Shown here piece by piece: positions 1 through 6,090 of a stretch of 9,038 nt of DNA. Numbering within the stretch: position 1 is the stretch's first letter; each line of letters opens with the position of its first letter. The position numbers and the translations under genes are program-made. The notes below the pieces were generated by a model. The model made no database searches. It was given only the letters and a program-made list of their open reading frames with translations, and was not told where the DNA came from. The DNA is from Burkholderiales bacterium (GTDB lineage Bacteria; Pseudomonadota; Gammaproteobacteria; Burkholderiales; Burkholderiaceae_C), in the NCBI GenBank assembly GCA_011391855.1, contig JAABPT010000023.1:1-9038 (forward strand), written 5' to 3'.

Positions 1-804
1 GTCGGGCGCCAGGATGGCGCAGTTCAGTGAATCGGCCTCGGCGTTGAACGGCACCGAACGGCGCACCAGGTTGGCATTCGTGCGCAGCCGCGCCGCCGTG
101 TCGGCCGAGCCGGTGAAGGTGACGATATCGGTCTCTTCCAGCCGGTCGAGCAGGTCGCCGGTGCCGCCGATCACCAGTTGCAGGCAACCTTCGGGCAGCA
201 GGCCCGATTCCAGCATCAGCCGCACACAGGCCTCGGTGAGATAACTCGTGGCCGTGGCCGGCTTGGCGATGCACGGCATGCCGGCCAGGAAGCTGGGCGC
301 GAATTTCTCCAGCAGCCCCCAGACCGGAAAATTGAAGGCGTTGATGTGCACCGCCACGCCGCCGCGCGGCACCAGGATATGGGTGCCCGCGAAGCTGCCC
401 TTCTTGCCCAGCGCCACCGCCGGGCCCTCGTGCACCAGGTTGCCCGAAGGCAGTTCGGCCGCGCCCAGGCCGGCGTAGGCGAACAAGGTGCCGGTGCCGC
501 CCTCGATGTCGATCCAGCCGTCGCTGCGCGTGGCCCCGGTGTGCGCCGACCACGTGTAGAGCTGCTCCTTGCGTTCGTTGAGATATTTCGCCAGCGCCTT
601 CAACCGTTCGGCGCGCTGCTGGAAGTCCACCGCCAGCAGCGCCGGGCCGCCGACTCGGCGGGCATGTTGCGCGGCGGCGGCGAAGTCCGGCATTTCGGCG
701 TGCGTGGCGGCCACTGGGCGGCCGTTGACGGCGCTCAGCAGCATCTGCGCCGGCTCGCGGCCGAGCCAGATGCCGGCAATATGGCTTTGCAGGGTGGGGG
801 TCAT
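1..804 (-). CDS. paaZ: Bifunctional phenylacetate-degradation protein PaaZ, N-terminal aldehyde dehydrogenase part (partial, 3' end outside window)
   Basis: PaaZ hydrolyses the ring of oxepin-CoA and oxidises the resulting semialdehyde in the aerobic phenylacetyl-CoA pathway. The first 268 residues can be read on the minus strand, and no stop occurs before the edge. The protein starts MTPTLQSHIAGIW. It contains TGATRSDGWIDIEGG (residues ~89-103), the cofactor-binding INAFNFPVWG, KPATATSYLTE, the Rossmann-type FTGSA and NAEADSLNC. I recall these blocks lining up closely with E. coli PaaZ, including the general-base Glu at residue 256. The catalytic Cys and the C-terminal MaoC-like hydratase domain would lie beyond position 1 and are not seen. 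The ATG at 804-802 has a GGAG ribosome site six bases upstream. The gene is divergent from the aldehyde dehydrogenase at 919. The related BoxD of benzoyl-CoA oxidation is possible, but the motifs fit PaaZ better. A stand-alone dehydrogenase lacking MaoC cannot be excluded. Confidence 0.82.
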   Translation of the reverse strand, partial: MTPTLQSHIAGIWLGREPAQMLLSAVNGRPVAATHAEMPDFAAAAQHARRVGGPALLAVDFQQRAERLKALAKYLNERKEQLYTWSAHTGATRSDGWIDIEGGTGTLFAYAGLGAAELPSGNLVHEGPAVALGKKGSFAGTHILVPRGGVAVHINAFNFPVWGLLEKFAPSFLAGMPCIAKPATATSYLTEACVRLMLESGLLPEGCLQLVIGGTGDLLDRLEETDIVTFTGSADTAARLRTNANLVRRSVPFNAEADSLNCAILAPD

Positions 805-918
805 GGCGCGCTCCATTCAATGGGCTCGAAACTGAATCCGTCAGTGTCGCACTGGCCTGGCAGCGCCGATCCGCCATGCGCCTAACATGCACTCACAAGC
901 AGCTTGGGAGAGCCCGCG
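805..918. promoter_or_regulatory. Divergent intergenic region with three short inverted repeats
   Basis: This 114-base gap separates the starts of paaZ (minus) and the semialdehyde dehydrogenase (plus), so it should hold promoters for both. Three perfect five-base-arm inverted repeats are visible. CCATT-C-AATGG lies at 813-823 and overlaps the paaZ ribosome site. ACTGA-N5-TCAGT lies at 831-845. CAGTG-TCG-CACTG lies at 842-854. The last two overlap and their centres are about ten bases apart, one helical turn. A possible plus-strand -10 is TAACAT at 883-888, but no -35 at good spacing was found. Arms this short can arise by chance, so an operator role is only a suggestion. Confidence 0.35.
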
Positions 919-2337
919 ATGCCAGACCACACCCCCGAACAGATCGACCGGGCCGTGACCACCGCCGCGGCCGCGGCCGATGCCTGGGCAAGGACAACCC
1001 CGCAGACCCGTGCAGCGCTGCTGCGCGGCCTGGCCGACGCGCTGGAAGCCGAGCGTGAGACGCTGGTGCCGCTGGCCGATGCCGAAACCTCGCTAGGCGC
1101 AGCGCGGCTGAACGGCGAACTCGACCGCACCGCCTTCCAGCTGCGCGGCTTTGCCGACCAGGTGCTGGCCGGCGCGCCGTTCATGATGACCGACGACACC
1201 GCGGTGCCAGGCCCGCCGCCCGCCGGCCGGCCACGGCTGACCCGCGTGCGCGTGCCGGTGGGTCCGGTGGCCATGTTCGCGGCGAGCAATTTCCCGTTCG
1301 CGTTTTCGGTGCTGGGCGGCGACACCGCGTCGGCGCTGGCTGCCGGCTGCCCGGTGGTGGTGAAGGCGCACCCGGGGCACCCGGAGCTGTCGCGCGCCGT
1401 GGCCACGCTGGCGCAGCGTGTGGTGGCCGCGCAGGGGCTGCCGGCGGGCGTGTTCGGCATGGTCGAAGGCGCCGCTGCCGCGGTGGGGGTGCAACTGGTG
1501 CGCCACCCGCTGATCGCAGCGGTGGCCTTCACCGGCAGCTACCGCGGCGGCAGCGCCTTGCAGCGCGAGGCCAACGAGCGGCCGCGGCCGATTCCCTTCT
1601 ACGGCGAACTCGGCGCCATCAATCCGGTGGTCGCGCTGCCCGCCGCCATCGCCGCCGGTGGCGCCGCGCTGGCCGCCACGCTGGCCGGCTCCATCACCCT
1701 GGGCTGCGGCCAGTTCTGCACCAGCCCGGGCGTGCTGATCGTGCACGACGATGCGGCCTCGCAGGCCTTCGTGCAGCAACTCGCCGAAGCGCTGGGCGCC
1801 GCCACGCCGCACCGCATGCTGCACGCCGGCATCCGCGCCGGTTTCGACGCCGGCGTGATGCGCATGCAACAGCACAGGGGCGTGCGCGTGCTGGCCGCGC
1901 CTGAACATGGCGAAACGGCGCCGCGGCCACGCCTGTTTGCCACAGACGCCGCCAGCTTCATCGAAAGCGAGGCGTTGCACGAGGAAGTGTTCGGGCCCAG
2001 CTGCCTGGTCGTCACCGTGAAATCGCCGGACGAGACGCTGGCCGTGCTGCAGGCCGTGCAGGGCAGCCTGACCGTCACCTTGTGGGGCGCCGAAGCCGAC
2101 ACCGCCGACAACCGCCCCCTGATCCGCGCCGCCGAACGCATCGCCGGCCGCGTGCTCTTTGCCGGCGTGCCTACCGGTGTGGCGGTGACGGCGGCGCAGC
2201 AGCACGGCGGGCCCTGGCCGGCATCGACTCAGCCCTTCACCACCAGCGTGGGCTATGCCGCGATGGACCGCTTCCTGCGCCCGGTGGCGCTGCAGGATGC
2301 ACCGGCCTGGTTGATCGAGGCCAAGGGACAGGCATGA
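919..2337 (+). CDS. Alpha-ketoglutarate-semialdehyde (2,5-dioxovalerate) dehydrogenase, NAD(P)+-dependent
   Basis: A 472-residue cytosolic aldehyde dehydrogenase that would oxidise 2,5-dioxopentanoate to alpha-ketoglutarate, the last step of non-phosphorylative pentose, aldarate and hydroxyproline routes. Visible motifs are ASNFPFAFS with Asn124, VVVKAHPGHP with Lys149, FTGS with Gly206, GELGAINPV with general base Glu230, GQFCTSPG with nucleophile Cys267, and EEVFGP with Glu356. KxHPxHP together with GQFCTSPG is typical of ketoglutarate-semialdehyde dehydrogenases rather than betaine or succinate-semialdehyde enzymes (family knowledge). The length is usual, though slightly short against the ~480-525 I recall for the family. 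The ATG at 919 is preferred because GGGAG at 906-910 is correctly spaced. A TTG at 904 would swallow that site. The stop overlaps the next start by four bases (ATGA), so the two are one operon and the dehydratase points to sugar-acid catabolism. Confidence 0.85.
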   Translation: MPDHTPEQIDRAVTTAAAAADAWARTTPQTRAALLRGLADALEAERETLVPLADAETSLGAARLNGELDRTAFQLRGFADQVLAGAPFMMTDDTAVPGPPPAGRPRLTRVRVPVGPVAMFAASNFPFAFSVLGGDTASALAAGCPVVVKAHPGHPELSRAVATLAQRVVAAQGLPAGVFGMVEGAAAAVGVQLVRHPLIAAVAFTGSYRGGSALQREANERPRPIPFYGELGAINPVVALPAAIAAGGAALAATLAGSITLGCGQFCTSPGVLIVHDDAASQAFVQQLAEALGAATPHRMLHAGIRAGFDAGVMRMQQHRGVRVLAAPEHGETAPRPRLFATDAASFIESEALHEEVFGPSCLVVTVKSPDETLAVLQAVQGSLTVTLWGAEADTADNRPLIRAAERIAGRVLFAGVPTGVAVTAAQQHGGPWPASTQPFTTSVGYAAMDRFLRPVALQDAPAWLIEAKGQA

Positions 2338-4067
2338 CGAAGAAGTCCGCAGACGAGTTGCGCAGCGCACGCTGGTTCGCGCCCGACGACTTGCGCAGCT
2401 TCGGCCACCGCAGCCGCTTCATGCAGATGGGCTACGGCCCGGCCGACTGGGCCGGCAAGCCGGTGATTGCCATCGTCAACACCTGGAGCGACGTCAACCA
2501 ATGCCACGCGCACTTCAAGCAGCGTGTGGACGACGTCAAGCGCGGCGTGCTGCAGGCGGGCGGTTTTCCGGTGGAGCTGCCGGCCATATCACTGAGCGAA
2601 CCCATCGTCAAACCGACGACCATGCTCTACCGCAACTTCCTGGCCATGGAGACCGAGGAACTGCTGCGCAGCCACCCGGTGGATGGCGCCGTGCTCATGG
2701 GCGGCTGCGACAAGACCACGCCCGGCCTGGTGATGGGCGCGCTGAGCATGGGCCTGCCTTTCGTCTTCCTGCCCGCCGGGCCCATGTTGCGCGGCAACTG
2801 GAAGGGCCAGGTGCTCGGCAGCGGATCGGACGCCTGGAAATACTGGGACGAACGCCGCGCCGGCCGCATCACCGAAGCCCAGTGGCAGGAACTGGAAGCC
2901 GGCATCGCGCGCAGCCACGGCACCTGCATGACCATGGGCACGGCGGCCACCATGATGGGCATCGCCGAGGCGGTGGGTTTCACGCTGCCAGGGGCCAGCA
3001 GCATTCCGGCGGCCGACGCCGGCCACGTGCGCATGAGCGCCGAATGCGGCCGCCGTGCGGTGCAGATGGTGTGGGAAGACCTGACACCCGCGAAGCTGCT
3101 CACGCGCGAGAGTTTTCTCAACGGCATCACTTGCGCCATGGCCATGGGCTGCAGCACCAATGCCATCATCCACCTGGTGGCCCTGTCGCGCCGCGCCGGC
3201 TGTGCAGTGACGCTGGACGACTTCGACGCCGCCAGCCGGCAGGTGCCGGTGATCGCCAATATCCGGCCCAGCGGCGACCGCTACCTGATGGAGGATTTCT
3301 TCTACGCCGGCGGTCTGCCGGGCATGCTGGAGCGCATCCGCGGGCACCTGCACCTGGATGCACTCACCGTCAACGGCCGCACGCTGGGCGACAACATCGC
3401 CGGCGCCGAGGTCTACGACGACGACGTCATCAGGCCGCTGTCCAACCCCATCTATGCCGAAGGCGCACTGGCCGTGCTGCGCGGCAACCTGGCGCCCGAC
3501 GGCGTGGTCATCAAGCCCAGCGCCTGCGCGCCGCACCTGCTGCGGCACAACGGCCGCGCGCTGGTGTTCGACGACTACCCGGCGCTGAAGAAAGCCACCG
3601 ACGACCCCGACCTGGACGTCAGCGCCAAAGACATCCTGGTGCTGCGCTACGCCGGCCCGCTGGGCGGCCCCGGCATGCCGGAATGGGGCATGCTGCCCAT
3701 CCCCACCAAGCTGGTGAAGGCGGGGGTGACCGACATGCTGCGCCTGAGCGACGCCCGCATGAGCGGCACCAGCTACGGCGCCTGCATGCTGCATTGCGCG
3801 CCCGAGGCCTACGTGGGCGGCCCGCTGGCGCTGGTGCAAACGGGAGACCGCATCAGCGTGGACGTGCCGGCGCGGCGCATCCACCTGGAGGTCAGCGACG
3901 ACGAACTCGCCCGCCGCCGCGCCGCCTGGGTGCCACCGCCGCCGCGCTACGAGCGCGGCTACGGCTGGATCTTCAGCCGCCACATCCTGCAGGCCGACCA
4001 GGGCTGCGACTTCGACTTCCTGGAAACGGGCTTCGGCGCGCCTGTGGCCGAGCCGTCCATCTACTGA
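2334..4067 (+). CDS. IlvD/Edd-family [2Fe-2S] sugar-acid dehydratase, probably L-arabonate dehydratase-like
   Basis: A 577-residue cytosolic dehydratase expected to convert an aldonate (L-arabonate, D-xylonate or similar) to its 2-keto-3-deoxy acid. Three cluster cysteines are in place: Cys57 in NTWSDVNQCHAH, Cys125 in GGCDKTTP and Cys198 in SHGTCMTMGTA. Lys127, which follows Cys125, matches the family's metal-site lysine. The proposed catalytic serine is Ser477 in SDARMSGTSYG. The spacing of the cysteines follows what I recall for Rhizobium L-arabonate dehydratase (Cys59/127/200). Further family blocks are GCSTNAIIHL, MEDFFYAGGLP, VLRGNLAPDG and KPSACAPHLL. The CDKTTP and NTWSD forms indicate the sugar-acid branch rather than IlvD of valine synthesis or Edd. 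The start is in the ATGA overlap with the upstream dehydrogenase, so translation is coupled. The exact substrate cannot be settled from sequence. Galactonate, fuconate and other aldonates remain possible. Confidence 0.86.
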   Translation: MTKKSADELRSARWFAPDDLRSFGHRSRFMQMGYGPADWAGKPVIAIVNTWSDVNQCHAHFKQRVDDVKRGVLQAGGFPVELPAISLSEPIVKPTTMLYRNFLAMETEELLRSHPVDGAVLMGGCDKTTPGLVMGALSMGLPFVFLPAGPMLRGNWKGQVLGSGSDAWKYWDERRAGRITEAQWQELEAGIARSHGTCMTMGTAATMMGIAEAVGFTLPGASSIPAADAGHVRMSAECGRRAVQMVWEDLTPAKLLTRESFLNGITCAMAMGCSTNAIIHLVALSRRAGCAVTLDDFDAASRQVPVIANIRPSGDRYLMEDFFYAGGLPGMLERIRGHLHLDALTVNGRTLGDNIAGAEVYDDDVIRPLSNPIYAEGALAVLRGNLAPDGVVIKPSACAPHLLRHNGRALVFDDYPALKKATDDPDLDVSAKDILVLRYAGPLGGPGMPEWGMLPIPTKLVKAGVTDMLRLSDARMSGTSYGACMLHCAPEAYVGGPLALVQTGDRISVDVPARRIHLEVSDDELARRRAAWVPPPPRYERGYGWIFSRHILQADQGCDFDFLETGFGAPVAEPSIY

Positions 4068-4101
4068 ACCGGCAGCCGAGGGAACGCTTGTGAGCTTGGG
4101 G

Positions 4102-4138
4102 TTCGTCGACATGCAGGCAGCGAGTTAATATGCATGCA
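4102..4138 (+). promoter_or_regulatory. Candidate promoter and operator of the toxin-antitoxin pair
   Basis: The 96-base gap between the dehydratase stop and the antitoxin start contains an A+T-rich island unlike its surroundings. TAATAT at 4126-4131 matches five of six bases of a sigma-70 -10 box. A weak -35 (TTCGTC, 4102-4107) lies 18 bases upstream. The perfect palindrome TGCATGCA at 4131-4138 abuts the -10, and another ATGCA lies at 4111-4115. FitA and VapB antitoxins repress their own promoters by binding inverted repeats near the -10, so this layout suits autoregulation. The motif assignment is by eye. Confidence 0.4.
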
Positions 4139-4163
4139 CTGAATGCGCAACGAGGTATTGACG

Positions 4164-4418
4164 ATGGCCATGCTGACCGTCCGCAATCTTCCCGACGAGG
4201 TGCACCGCGCCCTGCGCGTGCGGGCCGCCCGGCGCGGCCACAGCATGGAGGCCGAGGTGCGCGAAATCCTGGAGTCCGCCATCAGCCCGCAAGGCCGGCC
4301 GAAGCTGGGTTCGCTGCTGGCCGACATGGGCCGGCGGGCCAAGCTGACCGATGAGGAGTTTGCCGTCTTCGAGCAGGTGCGCAACAAGGCCCCCGCCCGC
4401 CCGGTGAACTTCGAATGA
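4164..4418 (+). CDS. FitA-like ribbon-helix-helix antitoxin
   Basis: An 84-residue protein beginning MAMLTVRNLPDEVHRALRVR. The first ~45 residues form the ribbon-helix-helix DNA-binding fold: a beta strand (LTVRNL), then helices through HRALRVRAARRGHSMEAEVREILESAI. This is the FitA/VapB pattern. The C-terminal part (about residues 50-84, with LADMGRRAKLTDEEFAVFEQV) should wrap and block the PIN toxin. The ATG at 4164 is chosen because ACGAGG at 4150-4155 is eight bases upstream. An earlier in-frame ATG at 4143 would add MRNEVLT and overlap that site, and MLT at 4170 is a third option. The stop overlaps the toxin ATG in ATGA (4415-4418), the usual coupling that keeps antitoxin ahead of toxin. 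It probably represses its own promoter together with the toxin. Confidence 0.85.
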   Translation: MAMLTVRNLPDEVHRALRVRAARRGHSMEAEVREILESAISPQGRPKLGSLLADMGRRAKLTDEEFAVFEQVRNKAPARPVNFE

Positions 4419-4834
4419 TCCTGCTCGACACCTGCGTGGTGTCGGAGCCGTTGCGACCGGCTCCCGAACCCCGGGTGATCGCGTGGATCGACGCCCAGGC
4501 GCTGGAAACGCTGTTCCTCTCTGCAGTCACGGTGGCCGAGTTGCGTGCCGGCGTGGCACTGCTGCCCGCCGGCAGGCGCCGGGCTGGCTTGCAGGAGAGC
4601 CTGGAGACGCGGGTGCTGCCGCTCTTTGCCGGTCGTGTGCTGCCCTTCGACCTGGGCTGCACCCCAGCCTATGCGGAACTCATGGCCCAGGCCCGGGCAT
4701 CGGGCCTGGCCATTGCCAGCGCCGATGGCTATATCGCGGCCATCGCCGCCGCCAACGGCCTGGCGGTGGCCACCCGGGACACCGGCCCTTTCGAGGCCGC
4801 CGGCGCCGCCGTGATCAACCCCTGGCAGGCATGA
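4415..4834 (+). CDS. FitB-like PIN-domain ribonuclease toxin (VapC family)
   Basis: A 139-residue single-domain PIN nuclease that would cleave RNA when released from the antitoxin. The four acidic metal-binding residues are present: Asp5 (MILLDTC), Glu42 (TVAELRAG), Asp104 (IASADGYIAAIA) and Asp122 (VATRDTGPF). The N-terminal SEPLRPAPEP, the LETLFLSAVTVAELR block and LPAGRRR are characteristic of the FitB subgroup. The protein has full family length and looks catalytically intact. Residue 7 is Cys where FitB-type toxins usually have Asn (DTN); DTC also occurs in PIN proteins, so this need not inactivate it. The gene overlaps the antitoxin by four bases. Its own stop overlaps a downstream ATG in the same ATGA manner, so the oxidoreductase may share its transcript. 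RNA target is unknown. Confidence 0.86.
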   Translation: MILLDTCVVSEPLRPAPEPRVIAWIDAQALETLFLSAVTVAELRAGVALLPAGRRRAGLQESLETRVLPLFAGRVLPFDLGCTPAYAELMAQARASGLAIASADGYIAAIAAANGLAVATRDTGPFEAAGAAVINPWQA

Positions 4835-6045
4835 CGGCTGGCGACCGCCAGCGAGTCACCTCCCGCAGGTTGACCAGCCACGTGGTGATCGTCGGCGGCG
4901 GCGTCATGGGCGCTGCGAGCGCGTGTTTCCTGGCCCGCGACCATGGCGTGGCGGTCACGGTGCTGGAGCGCGACCCCAGCCATGCGCGGGCCTCGAGCGC
5001 GCTGTCGGCCAGTTCGATCCGGCAGCAGTTCTCGCAGCCGGTGAATATCGCCCTGTCGCGCTGGAGCCTGGACTTCCTGCGCCGGGTCGGCGACGAACTG
5101 GCCGTGGCCGGGGAGCAGCCGGCGATCGGCCTCGTCGAGCCCGGCTATCTCTTCCTGGCCACTGCCGCCGGTGCCGACGTGCTGCGCGACAACCACGCCG
5201 TGCAGCGCGGCGCAGGCGCCGACGTGGCGCTGCTGGAGCCGGCGGGACTGCAGGCGCGATTCCCCTGGCTGGCGGTGGGCGACCTGGCGCTGGGCGCGCT
5301 GGGCCTCGGTGGCGAAGGCTGGTTCGATGGCCCGGCGCTGCACCAGGCTTTCCGGCGCAAGGCCATCGCCTGCGGCGCGCGTTTCGTCGCCGCCGACGTG
5401 CAGGGCTTCGAGACGGCGGCCGACCGCGTGACCGCGGCAGTCTGCAGCGACAGCCGCCGCTTCGCGGGCGACGCCGTGCTGCTGGCCGCCGGCGCGTGGA
5501 CGGCGCCGCTGGCGGCCCGGCTCGGCCTGGCGCTGCCGGTGGCGCCGAAGAAGCGCGACGTCTTCGTTCTCGACTGCCCTGCGCCGCTGCCCGGCTGTCC
5601 GCTGGTCATCGACCCCACCGGCGTCTGGTTCCGCCCCGAAGGCCGCGGCTTCCTGGCAGGCGCACCGCCGCGCCAACCCTGGCCGGGCGACCCGGACGAG
5701 CCGCCGCTGGACTGCGTGGACCACGTCCTGTTCGACGAAGTGATCTGGCCGTGCCTGGCCGCCCGTGTGCCGGCCTTCGAAGCCCTGCGCGTGCGCTCGG
5801 CCTGGGCCGGCTATTACGAGATGAATGCCTTCGACCACAACGGCCTGGCCGGCCGCGTGCCGGGCTGGCGCAATGCCTACACCGCCTGCGGGTTTTCCGG
5901 CCACGGCATGCAGCAGGCGCCGGCGGTGGGCGCCGCCATGGCGGCCTTGATCGCTGGCGGGCGGAGCGACGCGCCGGCGCTGGACGCGCTGACCCCGGCG
6001 CGCGTGGCGGCAGGTCGGCCACTGCTGGAGCGCAACGTCATCTGA
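4831..6045 (+). CDS. FAD-dependent oxidoreductase of the D-amino-acid-oxidase (DAO) fold, FOXRED1-like
   Basis: A 404-residue flavoprotein. The N-terminal Rossmann motif HVVIVGGGVMGAASACFLAR (residues 17-36, GxGxxG at 22-27) is followed by VTVLER, whose Glu46 should bind the FAD ribose. SSIRQQFSQPVNIALS (61-76), GYYEMNAFDHNGLAGRVPG (328-345) and CGFSGHGMQQAPAVG (353-367) resemble the FOXRED1/sarcosine-oxidase-like branch, which closes with GRP-x-x-E-x-NVI as here. No signal peptide or membrane segment is visible. The substrate is unknown; an amine or N-substituted amino acid is typical of the family. The ATG at 4831 overlaps the toxin stop and lacks a strong ribosome site. A TTG at 4870 would give MTSHVVIVGGG, removing 13 residues, so the true start is uncertain. 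It faces the signalling genes, ending 45 bases from the EAL protein stop. Confidence 0.82.
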   Translation: MTAGDRQRVTSRRLTSHVVIVGGGVMGAASACFLARDHGVAVTVLERDPSHARASSALSASSIRQQFSQPVNIALSRWSLDFLRRVGDELAVAGEQPAIGLVEPGYLFLATAAGADVLRDNHAVQRGAGADVALLEPAGLQARFPWLAVGDLALGALGLGGEGWFDGPALHQAFRRKAIACGARFVAADVQGFETAADRVTAAVCSDSRRFAGDAVLLAAGAWTAPLAARLGLALPVAPKKRDVFVLDCPAPLPGCPLVIDPTGVWFRPEGRGFLAGAPPRQPWPGDPDEPPLDCVDHVLFDEVIWPCLAARVPAFEALRVRSAWAGYYEMNAFDHNGLAGRVPGWRNAYTACGFSGHGMQQAPAVGAAMAALIAGGRSDAPALDALTPARVAAGRPLLERNVI

Positions 6046-6051
6046 CGGCGC

Positions 6052-6070
6052 GGCGCCCACAGCGGGGGCC
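6052..6070. terminator. Weak hairpin in the convergent junction
   Basis: GGCGCCC (6052-6058) can pair with GGGGGCC (6064-6070) around a five-base loop, with one G-G mismatch. An alternative GGCGC-G-GCGCC repeat lies at 6047-6057. The hairpin sits in the 45-base gap between two convergent genes, where a shared terminator is expected. It has no T-run on either side, so an intrinsic terminator is doubtful. Confidence 0.25.
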
Positions 6071-6090
6071 GAAAGGACCGCCGACCCGGC

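Noticed and set aside
816..847. Possible minus-strand promoter for paaZ (CTGACG and TTGAAT, 18 bases apart).
   Set aside because: The transcript would start almost at the start codon, leaving no room for the GGAG ribosome site, and both boxes match poorly.
178..885. Plus-strand open frame of 235 codons opposite paaZ.
   Set aside because: Antisense shadow of a strong PaaZ match, with Arg/Ala/His bias and no motif.
904..918. TTG at 904 as the start of the semialdehyde dehydrogenase.
   Set aside because: It would place the GGGAG ribosome site inside the coding sequence, and the ATG at 919 is correctly spaced from that site.
1093..2370. Long antisense open frame opposite the semialdehyde dehydrogenase.
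   Set aside because: His/Gly/Arg-rich translation without motifs, typical of the shadow frame in high-GC genes. The plus strand has all aldehyde dehydrogenase motifs.
2589..4112. Long antisense open frame opposite the dehydratase.
   Set aside because: Same compositional shadow, with no recognisable domain, while the plus strand has a complete [2Fe-2S] dehydratase.
2329..4836. The same 11 bases, CAGGCATGACG, at both the dehydrogenase/dehydratase junction (2329-2339) and the toxin/oxidoreductase junction (4826-4836).
   Set aside because: Eleven-base matches are expected by chance in 9 kb. Both sites share constraint from the ATGA overlap, and no longer similarity flanks them.
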